58,104 bases of DNA from Gloeophyllum trabeum ATCC 11539 (GCF_000344685.1 NW_006920424.1:372134-430237); one strand, 5' to 3'. Counted from the first letter of the stretch, positions 45,460 to 57,391 are shown. The notes: generated by a model from the sequence alone, not told the origin. Numbers and translations: made by a program.

Positions 45460-47988
45460 TTAGGGCGCAAAGGAAACCCTGAGAGGCATCTGAGCCCCCT
45501 TCTCCTCCTCTCCTACTACGATAGGCTGCAAGGCCACTATCACACGCAGGTCTATCCTAGCCCCACTGTCTCGGAAGACAAAGTTGCTATTCATATTGAA
45601 CAGGATGCTCTGATAAAGTATCTCGGCCAGGATTTAGCCAGGACTTTTAACGACGGACCTTCAGCTCCAACAATGTTTCGACAACAAAATCAATTGGTGG
45701 ACGGAAGCACTTCGGATACGCACTAACCAAGTCTATACCCAAGACATAATCTTGCGCCCGTGTTAAATGTTAGGAGATTATTCCACCCAGTCTGGAGCTG
45801 GTCCTTGGGCGGTAGTGCCCCCGGCTCGATCCAGCGTTCAGGCCTGAACGAGTCACCGTTCTTCCAAATGCCTTCCATACGCTGGATCGGCAGGTCCGGT
45901 CAGCGCTTACCTCTAAGGTGTGCATGAGCATGACGCACCTCACCGGCAGGAACGCGTATCTCATGTAGGACATCACCGGAAGGTAGACGTACGGGTTCCT
46001 CTAGGGGAATCACGTCCTCTTCCGTCGTGGCCCGAACATTGTGCACCGCTATGGGGTACATCCTCAGACTTGCCAGGGTCATGTTCGATACGATGAGAAA
46101 GACCCCTGGGCACATACCCCTCCTTAACGACGGCATCGAGATAAAATAACCGATGGACGCCCTCAAGGTCCTCGTACGACGGCTCTCCATCTAACATATG
46201 CAGCTCATCACGGAGCTTTTGCTGGCACTCAGGATTCTTTGCTAGCTCGTAGAGTATGAAGTCGACAGTGCTTGCCGTAGTTTCATACCCAGCCACCCTT
46301 GGAAGGCAATGAGAAGGCACTGCATAGGCACGAAGGGAAGGAGGACGTACACGAGCGATGCGAGCTAACAATGCGCCTAGGTCATGGAAATTTACGTGCG
46401 GAGATATTGGGTGGACATACGTTGTCGATGGTTTCCTGAACCGTCATCCGTCCCTCTTCCGTAGCCTTCGCTGCAAACGGACATCTGGCTGATCAGCAGC
46501 ATTCCCGAATAGCCAGAATGGTTGACACGAACTCATGGCATCAAGGAATTGTATCCCGATCCGAGTACCTTCGTATGATCCATCCCAAGCTGGACATCAT
46601 CACGAAGTTTATGCACCAGTTTTATAATGATATTCCGTATTTTGCATTGCGCCTCGAGCGCATCAAGCGGTAGAGAAAGCAACGACGGGACTGCTCGTAA
46701 TACCATTTCCGCCTGGAAGGCCCGGGTGAAGTTTGCGTGTTGATTAGCGTTAGCATTGGGCATATTTATGCCTACGGGAAGTGGGGCAGAAGAAGGAACT
46801 GGAAACAACTCACGAAGAAAGCCGAGTCCAAAAGCCCCGCTTTGGCCTGTTCGGCCCAGGCGCTAATGATAGCCGGGGCCCTCACCCAACCGGAAGTCGT
46901 ATCCAAAGCCCTATCAGCGAACGCTACATCAGACTCTGAACACATGGTCTAAGTTCAACATGGGACTCATGACGATGCCGACAATGCCTAGCCTGGGGAA
47001 GACGGACAGTAAGATCAGAGTCGTCCAAGTTACGAGACGAGAGGATGGGCCAAGGGAAGTGACAGCGGCATGAACTGTGAACGGAGACGTACGTAGCTGC
47101 CGATGTCCATGCTTTCATATTGATAACCGCCTCGCCGCTGTTATTCTGAAGATACTGCGCCAGTCTAGATTGATGCTGAGCAGGTCCTCTATCAGCACTT
47201 GTCCGAGCGTGCACTACGAAGGGGAAAGCCATGCGTACTCTGGATGAGACGTCTAACACGTCTGGCGTCATACTCTTGATACTCGCTGTACTATTCGATC
47301 AGGAATCACTTAGGTAAACGCACTCCGAAGCCTTGCTCACACTAGAGTCGGGCTTACCTGAAGATGTTTTCCGTAAGTCGGCGAAAGCGTTTATGCTGCT
47401 CGCCTTCCGCCCAGATAATGCCCTCTCCGATAAGCCGCTTGACCAGTGGCCGCGCTGTGAGAGCTTTCTCTACCATGGGGGAAGGTAGTTAAACTAGACG
47501 GCTTGAGCAGCGAAAGGAGTCCTAAATTATACCATAGGTGTACATTTTTGTGAACAGCATGTGATGGATAGCTGCTCGATCTGCGATGGCGAGCTGAACG
47601 TGTGCGAGTATCGGTGAAAAGTCCAGTGCGATGGTTCACGAATTAAACATGTCGGGGTGCTTGATGATTGATGGACATAACGTCCACTTGGCCCATGAAG
47701 GGAGTAGAACAAACAATGGCTTACGAATAATGCTCCTTTGACACGGTACCCTGGGCCGTATTTTTTGAACCATTCCGTGTACTTGCCTCCTGCAGGTGCC
47801 TTCCATACGTCGAACTCATGGCCCCAGAGCAATTGGCCACCCGGTTGAGCACGAAGTTAACGGTTGGTTCTGCCTAGACATATTGAGGGAGGTGGACTCA
47901 CTGGTCTCGGAAGGTACTTGACATTGTAGCTACGACCAGCAACATCCGGATCACAAACAAGGATAGCATGGACAGGCAGAGCGTCCAT
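45460..47988 (-). pseudogene. Cytochrome P450 pseudogene (copy C)
   Basis: Related over its whole length to the intact P450 at 49723-52318, but broken in at least four places. (1) The start region: the frame with the hydrophobic anchor and the frame of SYNVKYLPRP differ by one base near 47947. (2) The acceptor before the second exon reads CAA instead of CAG (change at 47845). (3) The donor after the short HPD exon is changed from GTAAGT to GTTTAA with a shifted boundary (about 47651). (4) Eight bases are missing in the GFGYDFRLGE exon, giving a stop at 46865-46863. Later parts are still readable: the I-helix AGYETTAS, LRMYPIAVHN, PERW, and the haem loop FNTGARLCLGYR with its Cys. The end near 45460 is also intact. 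A young pseudogene fits; an error in the assembly is unlikely given the number of lesions. Confidence 0.8.
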
Positions 47989-49132
47989 GCCACATGATAG
48001 CCTTCGCTTCGGGACTTTGTCCCAGGCAGAAGTCGTATCCGAAACCCTACAGATTGGATAGAAGATTATACTCTTGAGAAGGGGAGCAAGTGGGCAGTGG
48101 GGCTTACGACAATTCCGATTATGTCTAGCCTGAGGGTAATGTGAGCGGCTACGAAATGCTCGTGAAGTAGTGGAGTATGAATGTGTGACATACGTGGCTG
48201 CTGACGTCCATGTTTTCACGTTGATGACGGCCTCGCCTCCGTTATCCTGAAGATGCTGCGCCAGTCGAGATTGCAGCTTTGCAAGTATACCAGTGTCAGC
48301 GGATTCCAACAAACGACCTAAGGAAAGCTCAAGATACGCGTACTTTGGAAGAAGTGTTCGAAACGTCAGGCGTCATCCTCTCCGTATTTGCTGCGCTAAT
48401 CGACGATACGCCACATCAGCAAGCACTCCGGAGCGTGGACAACGGTAAATATTTTCGCGTACCTGAAGGTACTCTCCATCAGCCGGCGAACGCGTCTATG
48501 TCGCTCGCCCTCAACCCAGAAGATACCCTCTCCGACAAGTCGTTTAACCAATGGGCGGACTGGTGGACGTTTCTCTCAACAGAAGACAGGAGGCATTAGA
48601 CCAAGGGGCTTGAGCAGGGCGGAGCAGAGGCAGAAATACATGTACCATAGGTGTACACTTTCGTACAGAGCATGTGGTGGATAACTGCTCGATCTGCGAC
48701 GACCAGCTGTGGGGTTTCGGATTTTTGACCCGTTAGTAAAGAGTTTCATTGTAGAGACTTACGATGTCGGGGTGCTTAATTAAGTAATGACGGTGAGCAT
48801 ATAGGAACATTTAAAAACGGGATAGAGAGAATAATAACTCACAAAGAGAGCCCCTTTGATGCGATAGTCACGTCCATATGTCTTGAACCATTCAGAGTAT
48901 TTAGTCCCCACCGAAGCCTTCCATATGTCGAGCTCGTGGCCCCAGAGGAATCGACTACCCGGCTGAGCACGAAGCAGATAGTCAGAGTCTACAGCTTCGA
49001 ACGAGCCGTTGTACTCACCGGCCTGGGGAGGCGTTTGACATTGTACTTTCGGCTTCGGTGGAAGATAACGGAGAGAATAATGGCCCCCAGGCAGACGATC
49101 CATGATATATCACGGGTCAACAACGCAGCCAT
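47951..49132 (-). pseudogene. Truncated cytochrome P450 (copy B, N-terminal part only)
   Basis: Starts at ATG 49132 with a good membrane anchor (SWIVCLGAIILSVIF) and the basic/proline hinge NVKRLPRP, and uses the same exon pattern as the intact gene at 49723-52318: GHELDIWKA..YSEWF, a 12-nt HPDI exon, ADRAVIHHML, then GEGIFWVEGERHRRVRRLM. Splice sites and frames are intact through GFGYDFCLGQSPEAKAIM. Right after that (about 47993) the similarity stops, and the sequence continues into the start region of copy C, reaching a stop at 47953-47951. The I-helix, ExxR and haem-binding Cys are all absent, so it cannot be a working P450. It could still make a membrane-anchored fragment of about 200 residues. 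Confidence 0.8.
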
Positions 49133-49722
49133 AGGAGACCTTCACAAGGGAATGGGACAGTAGGTTGGACGAGCTTGGAACTGCGCATCCATGCTGTATA
49201 AATTCAGCCCTTATTGCTGGGTCTAACATGAGTACTTGTACAAACTGGGACGTACCTGCGAAAGTCTGTATACATGCTCATCATTGATTCTTGTGGATTA
49301 CATGTGCTGCAACGGCCATGCCACCGAGACCGACACTGATTTTCGCGGCCATCATAGGCTTTGCCAAGAGCGTTTGACCTACAAAGGGTCTAAAGCCTGT
49401 CTGGAGGCTGATCTGGTGCATTCTGTTGACTTCAGTGATGAGCAGGTCTGTTAGCGTCCATGATGAGCTGAGCTCGGAGGAGATGAGAGATCTCCGGAAA
49501 GCCAGTCTTTCCCTCGGTTCACTTTGTCGGATCCGCGGGTGGGCTTGTTTAACTTGTGCGCAACGACGGCACCGGGAGCGCTATTGCCGGAATCTCTTGC
49601 CACAATCATGGCTGCGCGCTCTGCCACATACGCCTTTCATAGCAATGATGACGATAATGTCCTTTGATTAGCTTCCATAACCCAAGACACAAAACGATGG
49701 ACATGCGAAAATACGGCACACA
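49133..49722. other. Intergenic region in the P450 array
   Basis: Between the end of the intact P450 and the start of truncated copy B. No P450-like segment was found here, so copy B does not simply continue from a neighbour. It should hold the copy B promoter. Confidence 0.45.
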
Positions 49723-52318
49723 CTACCGGGCATACGTCACCCTCAGTGGCATCTGCGCGCCCTTCTCATCCTCTCCCGCCACAATGGGCTGCAGCACCGT
49801 CACTACGCGCAGATCAATCTTCGCCGCGGTATCGTGAAAGACAAAGTTGCTGATCAAGCTGAACAGGATACTCTGGCAAGACAATAGGCGTTCGGCCAAA
49901 AATTTCCCCGTGCTATACAAACAACATACCTTTGCCTCCAGCAGCGCTGCAATCATAAGGATCAGTCTCTGAGATATTCGCTAGTCTTACACATAGCCTA
50001 GACAAACACTTACCGAGCCTATACCCAAGACATAACCTTGGTCCCGCGTTGAAGGTCAGGAGATTACTCCAGCCGGTCGGCAGCTGCTCTCGGGGCGGTA
50101 AACCGCCAGGTTCGACCCACCGCTCGGGTTTGAAAGAGTCGCCATCCTTCCAGATTCCTTCCATCCGCTGGATGGAAAGGTGCGGGGTGTAAACGATCTA
50201 TCCGGCACGCCCGTGCATCAGAGCATTGTCATGATGGCAGAGGCTCATATACGCACTTGGCCAGCGGGAACATGAATCTCACTTATCACTTCCCCCGAAG
50301 GCAGACGAACGGGTTTCTCGAGGGGCATCACATCCTCCTCATTCGTGACGCGCGCGTTGTGCACCGCTGCCGGGTACATCCTGAGTCTGTCATAAGACCA
50401 ACACAATACCTTCAGCCTCACACAACAAGAGAGTGCAGAGAGCGAGATGTTACCCCTCTTTGACAACGGCATCGAGGTAGCAGAGACGATCTGGCCTCTC
50501 GAAGTCGTCGTACGTCGGCTCGCCGCCGAAGGCGTGCAGCTCGTCGCGGAGCTTCTGCTGGCAGGCGGGATTCTTGGCGAGCTCGTAGAGCATGAAGTCG
50601 AGCGTGCCCGCGGTGGTTTCGTATGCGGCCAAACTACGGTTCTGTGAGCACCAAATCATCATTTGCAAGTACGAGGGGGGCATACACGAGCGATGACAGC
50701 TAAGTAGAAAGATCCTCGAGTCAGGAAAGCTGAAATAGTGCATGAATGTCTGAGGGACGTACGTTGTCAATCGTCTCCTGGGTGGTCATCCTGCCTTCAC
50801 CGGTGGCTTTCACTATACAAGTCAAAAACATACCACCAGAATTTACCCCGTCACGAGGGTGGAGTAGACGTACTCATGGCGTCAAGGAAGTTATACCCCT
50901 GACTCACATCCCCTCCAGCCCTCGCGTCCTCCATAATCCTGCTTGCGAGCTCGGCGATGATCCTGCGTATCTTGCCCTGGGCTTCGAGCGCCGGGAGGGG
51001 TATAGAGAGAAGCCGCGGGAATGCTCGCAATACCATCTCCGCCTGGGAGCATTATCATAAGTAAACAGATGTGCAATTTGCGTGCAGATGTTATTATGGA
51101 TAGGACGAACGAGCTGCGGAAGATGCTCACGAAGAAAGCGGACTCTCCGAGCCCGAGTTTGACTTGCTCGGCCCATGCGCTGATTATAGCTTTCGCCTCG
51201 GGGCTCTCGCCAAGGCGGAAGTCGTACCCGAAGCCCTACCCAGTGCGAGACATGTAGACCGGCCATAACCATCAAAGTTGGTTCTAGTACTTACGACAAA
51301 GCCGATTATATCTAGGCTGTGATAAACAGTGCGAGTCCAGTGACAGTGGCAGGAAGATGAGAAAGGACTGAGACGTACGTAGCGGCAGATGTCCATGGTT
51401 TCATATTGATGACCGCGTCGCCGCCATTATCCTGGAGATATTGAGAGAGCCTAGTTTGCAGCTACACAACATATCCATTATTCGACGCTATCCAGGACAT
51501 GTGCGACAAGGCGGGAGCGCACGTACTCGGGAGCATACATTCAATACGTCAGGCGTCATCCTCTTCGTACTCGCAGCGCTAGCGTGAAAGCATTATCAGA
51601 GAGCCACGGAGGATAGCGCGAGATCTAGCTCACCTGAAGATGCTGTCCATGAGCCGGCGAAAGCGTTTGTGCTGTTCGCCTTCGGCCCAGATGATGCCCT
51701 CTCCGACAAGTCGGCCAATGATGGGGCGGGCTGGAGGGGCTTTCTCTGTGATAATATGTATGTATTGAGTTGGCGGGTTCGGCAAGGAACAGACGTTAGA
51801 CGTGAACGTACCATATGTGTACACTTTCGTGGAGAGAATGTGGTTAATGGCAGCTCTGTCTGCGACCACCAGCTAAGAATCATTGAGCTCATGTAAGATC
51901 AAGTGTACGAATTGAAAAGATGCACTCACGATGTCGGGATGCTGCGTTATATATCGTCGGTGAATATCGTTGGCGTTTGGGTAAAGAGAGAATGAAGAGA
52001 ACACACGAATAAAGCGCCCTTGACGCGGTATACAGGCCCAAATTTGTTGAACCATTCTGTATACTTGGACCCTACCGCAGCCTTCCATATGTCGAGTTCG
52101 TGGCCCCAAAGGAACCGCCCGCCCGACTCGACGCGACAACGATTAAGATTAGCTGCGCGTATCGCGCAGTGAAGTGACATGGTAGTACTCACTGGTATGG
52201 GCAGGCGCTTGACATTGAAGCTACGATCCCGGACTCGGTTGATTAAGACAAGAGCAAAGGTACAGAAGGCAAGGGCCCATATGACTCGAGGTACGGATAA
52301 TTCAAAGACGGATTGCAT
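49723..52318 (-). CDS. Cytochrome P450 monooxygenase (intact)
   Basis: ER-bound haem monooxygenase. Seventeen exons (52318-52193, 52126-52007, 51941-51930, 51872-51812, 51745-51634, 51578-51527, 51461-51379, 51316-51295, 51235-51131, 51042-50874, 50812-50763, 50699-50686, 50633-50454, 50386-50257, 50197-50014, 49946-49930, 49872-49723) close in phase to 528 aa. An N-terminal anchor (VIWALAFCTFALVLI) is followed by NVKRLPIP. WAEGEQHKRFRRL is the C-helix, AAYETTAG the I-helix, EGLR the ExxR, KPERW the PERF-type motif and FNAGPRLCLGYR the haem loop with its Cys. The I-helix has Ala where most P450s have Gly (AGxxT). Exons of 12, 14 and 17 nt occur. The family number and substrate are not assigned. 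It heads an array with two dead copies downstream on the same strand. Confidence 0.9.
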
Positions 52319-52756
52319 TAGGAGGTTGAAAGGAGAGTGATTTCTGGGACGTCAGCTTCACGCTTACAGTCAAGTAACAAGTACTACTGCAGCGTCTCAA
52401 GGAGCATAAGACGCCAGTCCTGCCAGCCAGCGCCCTGATAGAAGCCAGGAAGCCATTTCGAAAGCCAGTGCCGTAATAGCCAGGGTCGAGAACTCTAACA
52501 AGTTCTCGCAGCCATCGTGAGCGCTGTTGACGCTTGTGCGCTGTCCGAGATTCCACAGACGGAACTGACTGTCGGATTTGTTTCGACGAAAATCTGTTTG
52601 TCGAGACAATTCAGACAACCAGCGTCGAGCGACTTTCAAATTCCACAAGGCGAGTCGACTCGGAATAAACGGGCGTTAATTTGAGTATTCTATTCCCGCG
52701 CATTAATTGTGGCAAGTCTGTAAATTGTGGCGTCAAGCCGTTGCGTTCGCCGAGCC
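52319..52756. other. Divergent promoter region between P450 and MED8
   Basis: About 440 bp shared by two divergent starts. Contains the short repeats CGACAATTCAGACAACC and GAATTTGTTTCGACG-like strings, but no clear TATA box or gene. Confidence 0.4.
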
Positions 52757-53617
52757 ATGTCGCAGCCGCAGCCAGCGCCCGCGAAGGCACTCCCCTCGCT
52801 GTCGTTTGACCCGAGCACGCTACCCACCGGCCAGCTCGAGTCACTCCGGCTGCGGACGACGCAGATCATCGACTCCATCCAGGCGCTGCAGCGCACCCTC
52901 GAAGCGGGCGGCGCGACCGTGATGCCTCCCTGGCCCGACATCCTCGCAAAGTACAACATCCTCCTCTCCCAGACACACAACCTCTCTTCCTCGCTCGTCG
53001 GCCACCTCAACCTCAACCCCGACAGCGACGAGGCCCAGCAGCCGCAGCAACGCGATCGAGAGAACCCGTACGAGAAGCTCGCGCTGCACCCCTCCAAGCC
53101 GCTCGCCGACGCGCAGCTCGACAACGAGCTCGCGCCGCTCCTGCGCAACCAACAGACGACGGACGTCCTGCGTCTCGAGAACGCGACCGTGCGCCGCCTC
53201 GCGGAGCACATGGCCACCAAGGGCTCGCTCGGCGTCCTCGTCCACCAGTCCGCGGACTACTCCGCCGTCCTCGCCGAGTGCGACAGCATCCGCGCGGACC
53301 ATGACAACCGCGTCACGCGCGCCGTGCGCGCGGTGAGCATGCTCAGGGACAAGTACGACTGGCGCGCCCGCGTCGCCGTCGACCAGGAGCAGCCGGACGA
53401 GATTGACTTTGACTGGGTGCAGCCCGCAGGGGAGGGTGAGGGTAATGCAGATCCTATGGCGGCCGCTACTGAGGAGGATACACCGGCGGGTCCGAGCAGC
53501 GAGGATGAGGAGGAGATGGAGATGGAGGACGTGCTGGGGGAGGTTACGGGCACCCCCGATGGTAGCGTTGGTACGGGAGCGGGCACCCCTATGGAGGTTG
53601 CTCCGGCCGAACCTTAG
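52757..53617 (+). CDS. MED8: Mediator complex subunit 8 (MED8)
   Basis: Head-module subunit of Mediator, nuclear, linking regulators to RNA polymerase II. A single exon codes for 286 aa from the ATG at 52757; an in-frame extension upstream lacks ATG. The N-terminal helix pair is typical: QLESLRLRTTQIIDSIQALQ and MPPWPDILAKYNILLSQTHN, followed by LVGHL and an LDNELAPLLRN segment near the middle. YDWRARVAVDQEQPDEIDFD comes before the acidic, Glu/Asp-rich C-terminus (EDEEEMEMEDVLGEV). Length and order agree with fungal MED8. It diverges from the intact P450. Confidence 0.9.
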   Translation: MSQPQPAPAKALPSLSFDPSTLPTGQLESLRLRTTQIIDSIQALQRTLEAGGATVMPPWPDILAKYNILLSQTHNLSSSLVGHLNLNPDSDEAQQPQQRDRENPYEKLALHPSKPLADAQLDNELAPLLRNQQTTDVLRLENATVRRLAEHMATKGSLGVLVHQSADYSAVLAECDSIRADHDNRVTRAVRAVSMLRDKYDWRARVAVDQEQPDEIDFDWVQPAGEGEGNADPMAAATEEDTPAGPSSEDEEEMEMEDVLGEVTGTPDGSVGTGAGTPMEVAPAEP

Positions 53618-54011
53618 CAGTCGATAGTGGTGCAGGTGCGTATCACCCGCTATCCCATCAGTGCATGCTGCATCACAGCATCCATACCGACTGAACTCGC
53701 ATCGAGTCGTCTCTTTTCATAGCCATCTCACTCCTTCTGCATCTTGGCCTGGTGGACGTGAGGATGCCCGTGCGACTGACACTGACGATTCATATTCAAA
53801 TGGTAAAGGAGTAAAAGTAGACTACGACGAAAGTCGATGTCATGATTAGACCATGACCATCATATCAATCTATTATAATACAATAACTTTGAGCTCGCGT
53901 CAAGTAGAAGAGGGTATCAACGCATGCACGAAGGGAGGGAATGAATTATCTGAATGACAAAGTCATGTGTGGCTCCGCTACCTCTGAAACAGGCAAGCAA
54001 CACCGAGGTCG
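53618..54011. other. Convergent intergenic region
   Basis: Between the 3' ends of MED8 and the HMG-box gene. Nothing recognised; AT-rich around 53850-53890. Confidence 0.45.
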
Positions 54012-55075
54012 TTATGACGCGTCGGCAGCTTCTCGTTTAGCCTTCGCCTCGTCAACATATCGCTGCAGCATGAGTCAGACACGAGCTGCACGGACAAAGC
54101 AGATTCACCACAAACGAACCTTCTTCTCTTCCTCCGAGAGCGCCTTCCACCGCTGCGCCGCCTCCTTCCCGGTCGCCCCCACCATCTGGCGCGGGGTCAG
54201 AGAGTTCGAATCCAACCCCGCTCTAATCTCCGCCGCATTCTCCTTCACGAACCTGCACCCCGCGAAACCATTAACACACGTCTTCCCCACAGAACAACAA
54301 GATAGAGGACACGCACAGCGCATACGGGTTGGGCACCCTCCGGGAGACTGGGCTGCGCAGGCGGCGCTTGCCGTCTTTTGCCTTCTCCTTATTGATGCGC
54401 CGCACCACCGCGGGGTCGACCTTCGTCCAGTACGCCTCCCTCGCTTTCTCATATTCGGGCAGGAGGCTCCGGTACTCGTCGCTGAACGCCTGCTGCGCGT
54501 CAGCGCGCGCGCAGAGCGGCGATGATTAGCGCAAAAGAATGCGGACCTGTTTCTCGTGCTCGCTCATCTCCTTCCAGATTCCCGAAGCGGTGCGCGCGGC
54601 CTGGAGGACCGCCGACGGCCCCCGTATGGGCTGCGGCAGGCCATTGAGGTAGCGGCTGTAGAAGATGACATAGGGAGGCGGGGGCTTTTTCGGGGGGAGG
54701 TCCTCCTGTGTGAGTCGAGCTGGGTGGAAAATGGGCACGCTCAGATGTGGGAGCGAGAGGGGGGAAGAACTTACGCTTGTCCGTCTTGACTTTCTTCACC
54801 TTCGGCTTAGCCTTCGCCTTTGGAGGAGCCTTTGCCTTTGCCTTGGCCTGGGTTGTGGTCTTAGTCTTCGGTTTCGCTTTCGGTTTCGCTTTCGTGGCGG
54901 TCTTCTTCACGCCAGAGTCGGCGGCCTTGGCTCTCGGTGCACGCGTCGCCTTCGCCTTCGCCGTTGCGGGCTCGAAGCGCACCGCGGTCGTGAGCAGCGT
55001 CCGACGCGTCGGCGCCCTGAATACCGGCGCAGAGAACGCCAGCGTCCGCGAGAGGCGCGGCAGAATCGAAAACAT
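54012..55075 (-). CDS. Two-box HMG protein, mitochondrial nucleoid type
   Basis: Probably packages mitochondrial DNA (Abf2/TFAM-like role). Five exons (55075-54775, 54719-54547, 54489-54317, 54252-54120, 54062-54012) give 276 aa. Residues 1 to about 35 are basic and hydroxylated (LPRLSRTLAFSAPVFRAPTR), a likely mitochondrial presequence. Residues about 40-100 are a Lys/Ala/Pro-rich tail of KPKAK/KAKAK repeats. Box 1 includes PPYVIFYSRYLN and GIWKEMSEHEK; box 2 includes PNPYALFVKENAAEI and GKEAAQRWKALSEEEK. A DEYRSLLPEYEKAREAYW linker with charged helix connects them. The exon 2 acceptor is the CAG before 54719; a nearer one shifts the frame. Exon 3 has a CAGCAG double acceptor, which may add one Gln. 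Nuclear location cannot be excluded. Confidence 0.85.
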
Positions 55076-55354
55076 GGTTAGCAGGACGCGTTGGTCGACG
55101 GGGGTGCTTTGTTTGAGTTGCAACTTGGAACTTGCGTTGATACGCGCACGACCTGGTTCGGCACGGGAGTTGCCGGACGGACTTCCTTTTTGACGTGGTA
55201 ATGGGTTGTGGCCTGTTGTGGCTTGGTTGTGGCTTCGGAGGTTGAAAAGCCGCACCTGTGGCGAAGAGCAGTGCAGCCACTTCCCTTTCTCCCCTCCATC
55301 GTGTATCCTCAAATTTGTCTTCAGCACCACAAGCAGTAACGACTCGACTCCAGG

Positions 55355-57391
55355 ATGCTTACCACCACTCTCCCCGTCGAGCTCATTCTACGGATCCTAT
55401 CCAATGTCTCATTCGCCGACATTGTCAGCGTCAAGGCCACATCCCATGACCTCTGCGCGCTTATTGAGAGCAATGAGCACATCGTTTACCATGAGCTAGC
55501 TATTTCTTACGGATATGTCGCGCCGCATGTCTCGCTCGAGGACGCCTCGCTCGCCCCGTGCATGGACGATGTGGTGTGCTGGAAAGAATTCTGTAAGTAG
55601 CATCTTCTCTCTCAGGCTCTTGCTCCTCGTCTAACAGTGGGAAGGTCGCCGCAAGCTGTTGATTCAAAGAAGATGGAATGGCAAAGACCAGGACAAACGC
55701 AAACCACCTTCGAAGGCCAAGGTCTGTGTCGGTGCGTTGAAGAGCCCTGGGGAACATGTGGAATCCTTTGCAATAGACGAGAAGCATAGGACCGTGATAA
55801 GCAATAGCACTCGCGGAGGCATAGATGTTACTGCGATCGAGACGGACCGCATCCTATGGCGGCTCCCGGAAGTAAGTGTCCTCGTTCTTCCCCAACATCT
55901 GCCGTCCTTATCACACTTATTCAGACGTATGTCGATGGTGGCGCTGAGTGCCGCTTTTCCAACGGTTTTCTCACCTTCATGCGCTCTTCTCCACCTGCTA
56001 TCGAGGTCTGGAGGCGCACCGCGGATATTCCTCTCTTTCGAGACATTGCCACGGGAAATGCGGTTCCAACACCCGTATTCAACGCGCCTGCCTCCCCTGG
56101 TCTGAAGCAGGCACAAGCTTCCGCATCAGCCAGCAAACTGGCAGTCTTGTCCGAGGAGCCAGAGTCTCCACGGTTTGCCCATATACTGGGAGACTGGAAG
56201 CTGAGAGGTCACTTCTCTGCCCACGCTCTACAGAGGATACCGACGGTCAAACCCATCTCCTCCTATTGCTTCTCGTTTCCGCTGGTCGCTGCTGTGTCTG
56301 ATGACACTGTGTTTGTGTTTGACGTCCGGAATGGCAGGCTGTTGGGCGACATACCGCAAAAATATCGGGTTGTGGACGTGGTCTTAAGCCACGAACACTT
56401 GGGCATCTCGACCGACAATGCTATAACCATTATACCTCTCTCTCAGCTGATTTCTGGCACCGGTGGATTGTGCCTGGACCATGTCTACCCGGAAGTGGAC
56501 ACCAGTAATGAACTCGAGCACTTCGGTGAGGTGAAGCAAGATCTATGTGCAGTTGCGTTTGGTCGGGACGGAAAATTCGAGGGAGTTTTGATGAAAAGCC
56601 CGGAAGAGTGTCCTCGCGGGATCTGCCCCTCTTCGACCGTTTTGCTCGAGTCAGGGAACGTTATAAGACATTTCATGCTGGAGTATAAGTGGATAGAAGG
56701 GTTGCAGACTGGCGACCCTCTTCGTCTAGGTAAGCTCGCTATTGCATGTGGCTTGGGTTACTTTTCTTACTCGGGTGACCACAGTCTGTATCTCCCCGGA
56801 CCAACGTCATGCTATAGCTCGTACAGGATCTTATCTCATTTTTATCCGCAACTTTTCCAAATGGACTGGCGGACATGTTCCACGCAATTCTGTACGAATC
56901 CTTAGGACGTGTGGTGAGGTAACTGATGCTCTATGGACGCGAGACGGTCTAGTTATTGCCAACGTAAGTCCCTTGCGTCCATCGCATCTTCGGACATGTT
57001 GTGACACTGAACGTTCATCAGGTCCGAGATGGCATCCATCTGGGGACCGTGCAGAAAGATCAAGTCAATAGCGATGAGCAGAAAAATTGGATTATATATC
57101 AATTCCGACTTCAGAACTTCCGTATCTTCAAGCCCTTCCGTAGGAGTCGCATGGTAGTGACAGAGACGGGGATATGGTTCTTGCACACGAGCAGGGCTGT
57201 GGAGCATTTATTAGATCCACCTGGAAGCCATCCTCAATATCCACGCTATGCATATGGAGAAGAAAGGGAGAGAGGGACAGGTGAGTTACCAGGTTCTAAG
57301 GGTTTCTCTCGTGTGAAGCGGCTAATGCACACGATCTCCAGGTATCAAAAGTAATGTCTGCTTTATTGACTTAGCCACAGACGTGGTGTAA
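55355..57391 (+). CDS. F-box protein with beta-propeller-like C-terminal region
   Basis: F-box proteins recruit substrates to SCF ubiquitin ligases. Six exons (55355-55592, 55645-55871, 55925-56729, 56785-56963, 57022-57280, 57342-57391) give 585 aa. The F-box is at the very start: LPVELILRILSNVSFADIVS and then VKATSHDLCALIES (residues about 6-45). The rest forms repeated beta-strand units without canonical WD repeats (DDTVFVFDVRNGRLLGD, EHLGISTDNAITII). Such proteins are very numerous in Agaricomycetes and their substrates are unknown. All introns are 52-61 nt. The ATG at 55355 is the first in frame; the HMG gene starts about 280 bp upstream in the other direction. Confidence 0.82.

Noticed and set aside
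54500..55330. 276-codon minus-strand frame read straight through the first HMG introns
   Set aside because: The second half is intron and off-frame sequence; HMG boxes appear only when introns are removed, so the long frame is an accident of GC-rich DNA.
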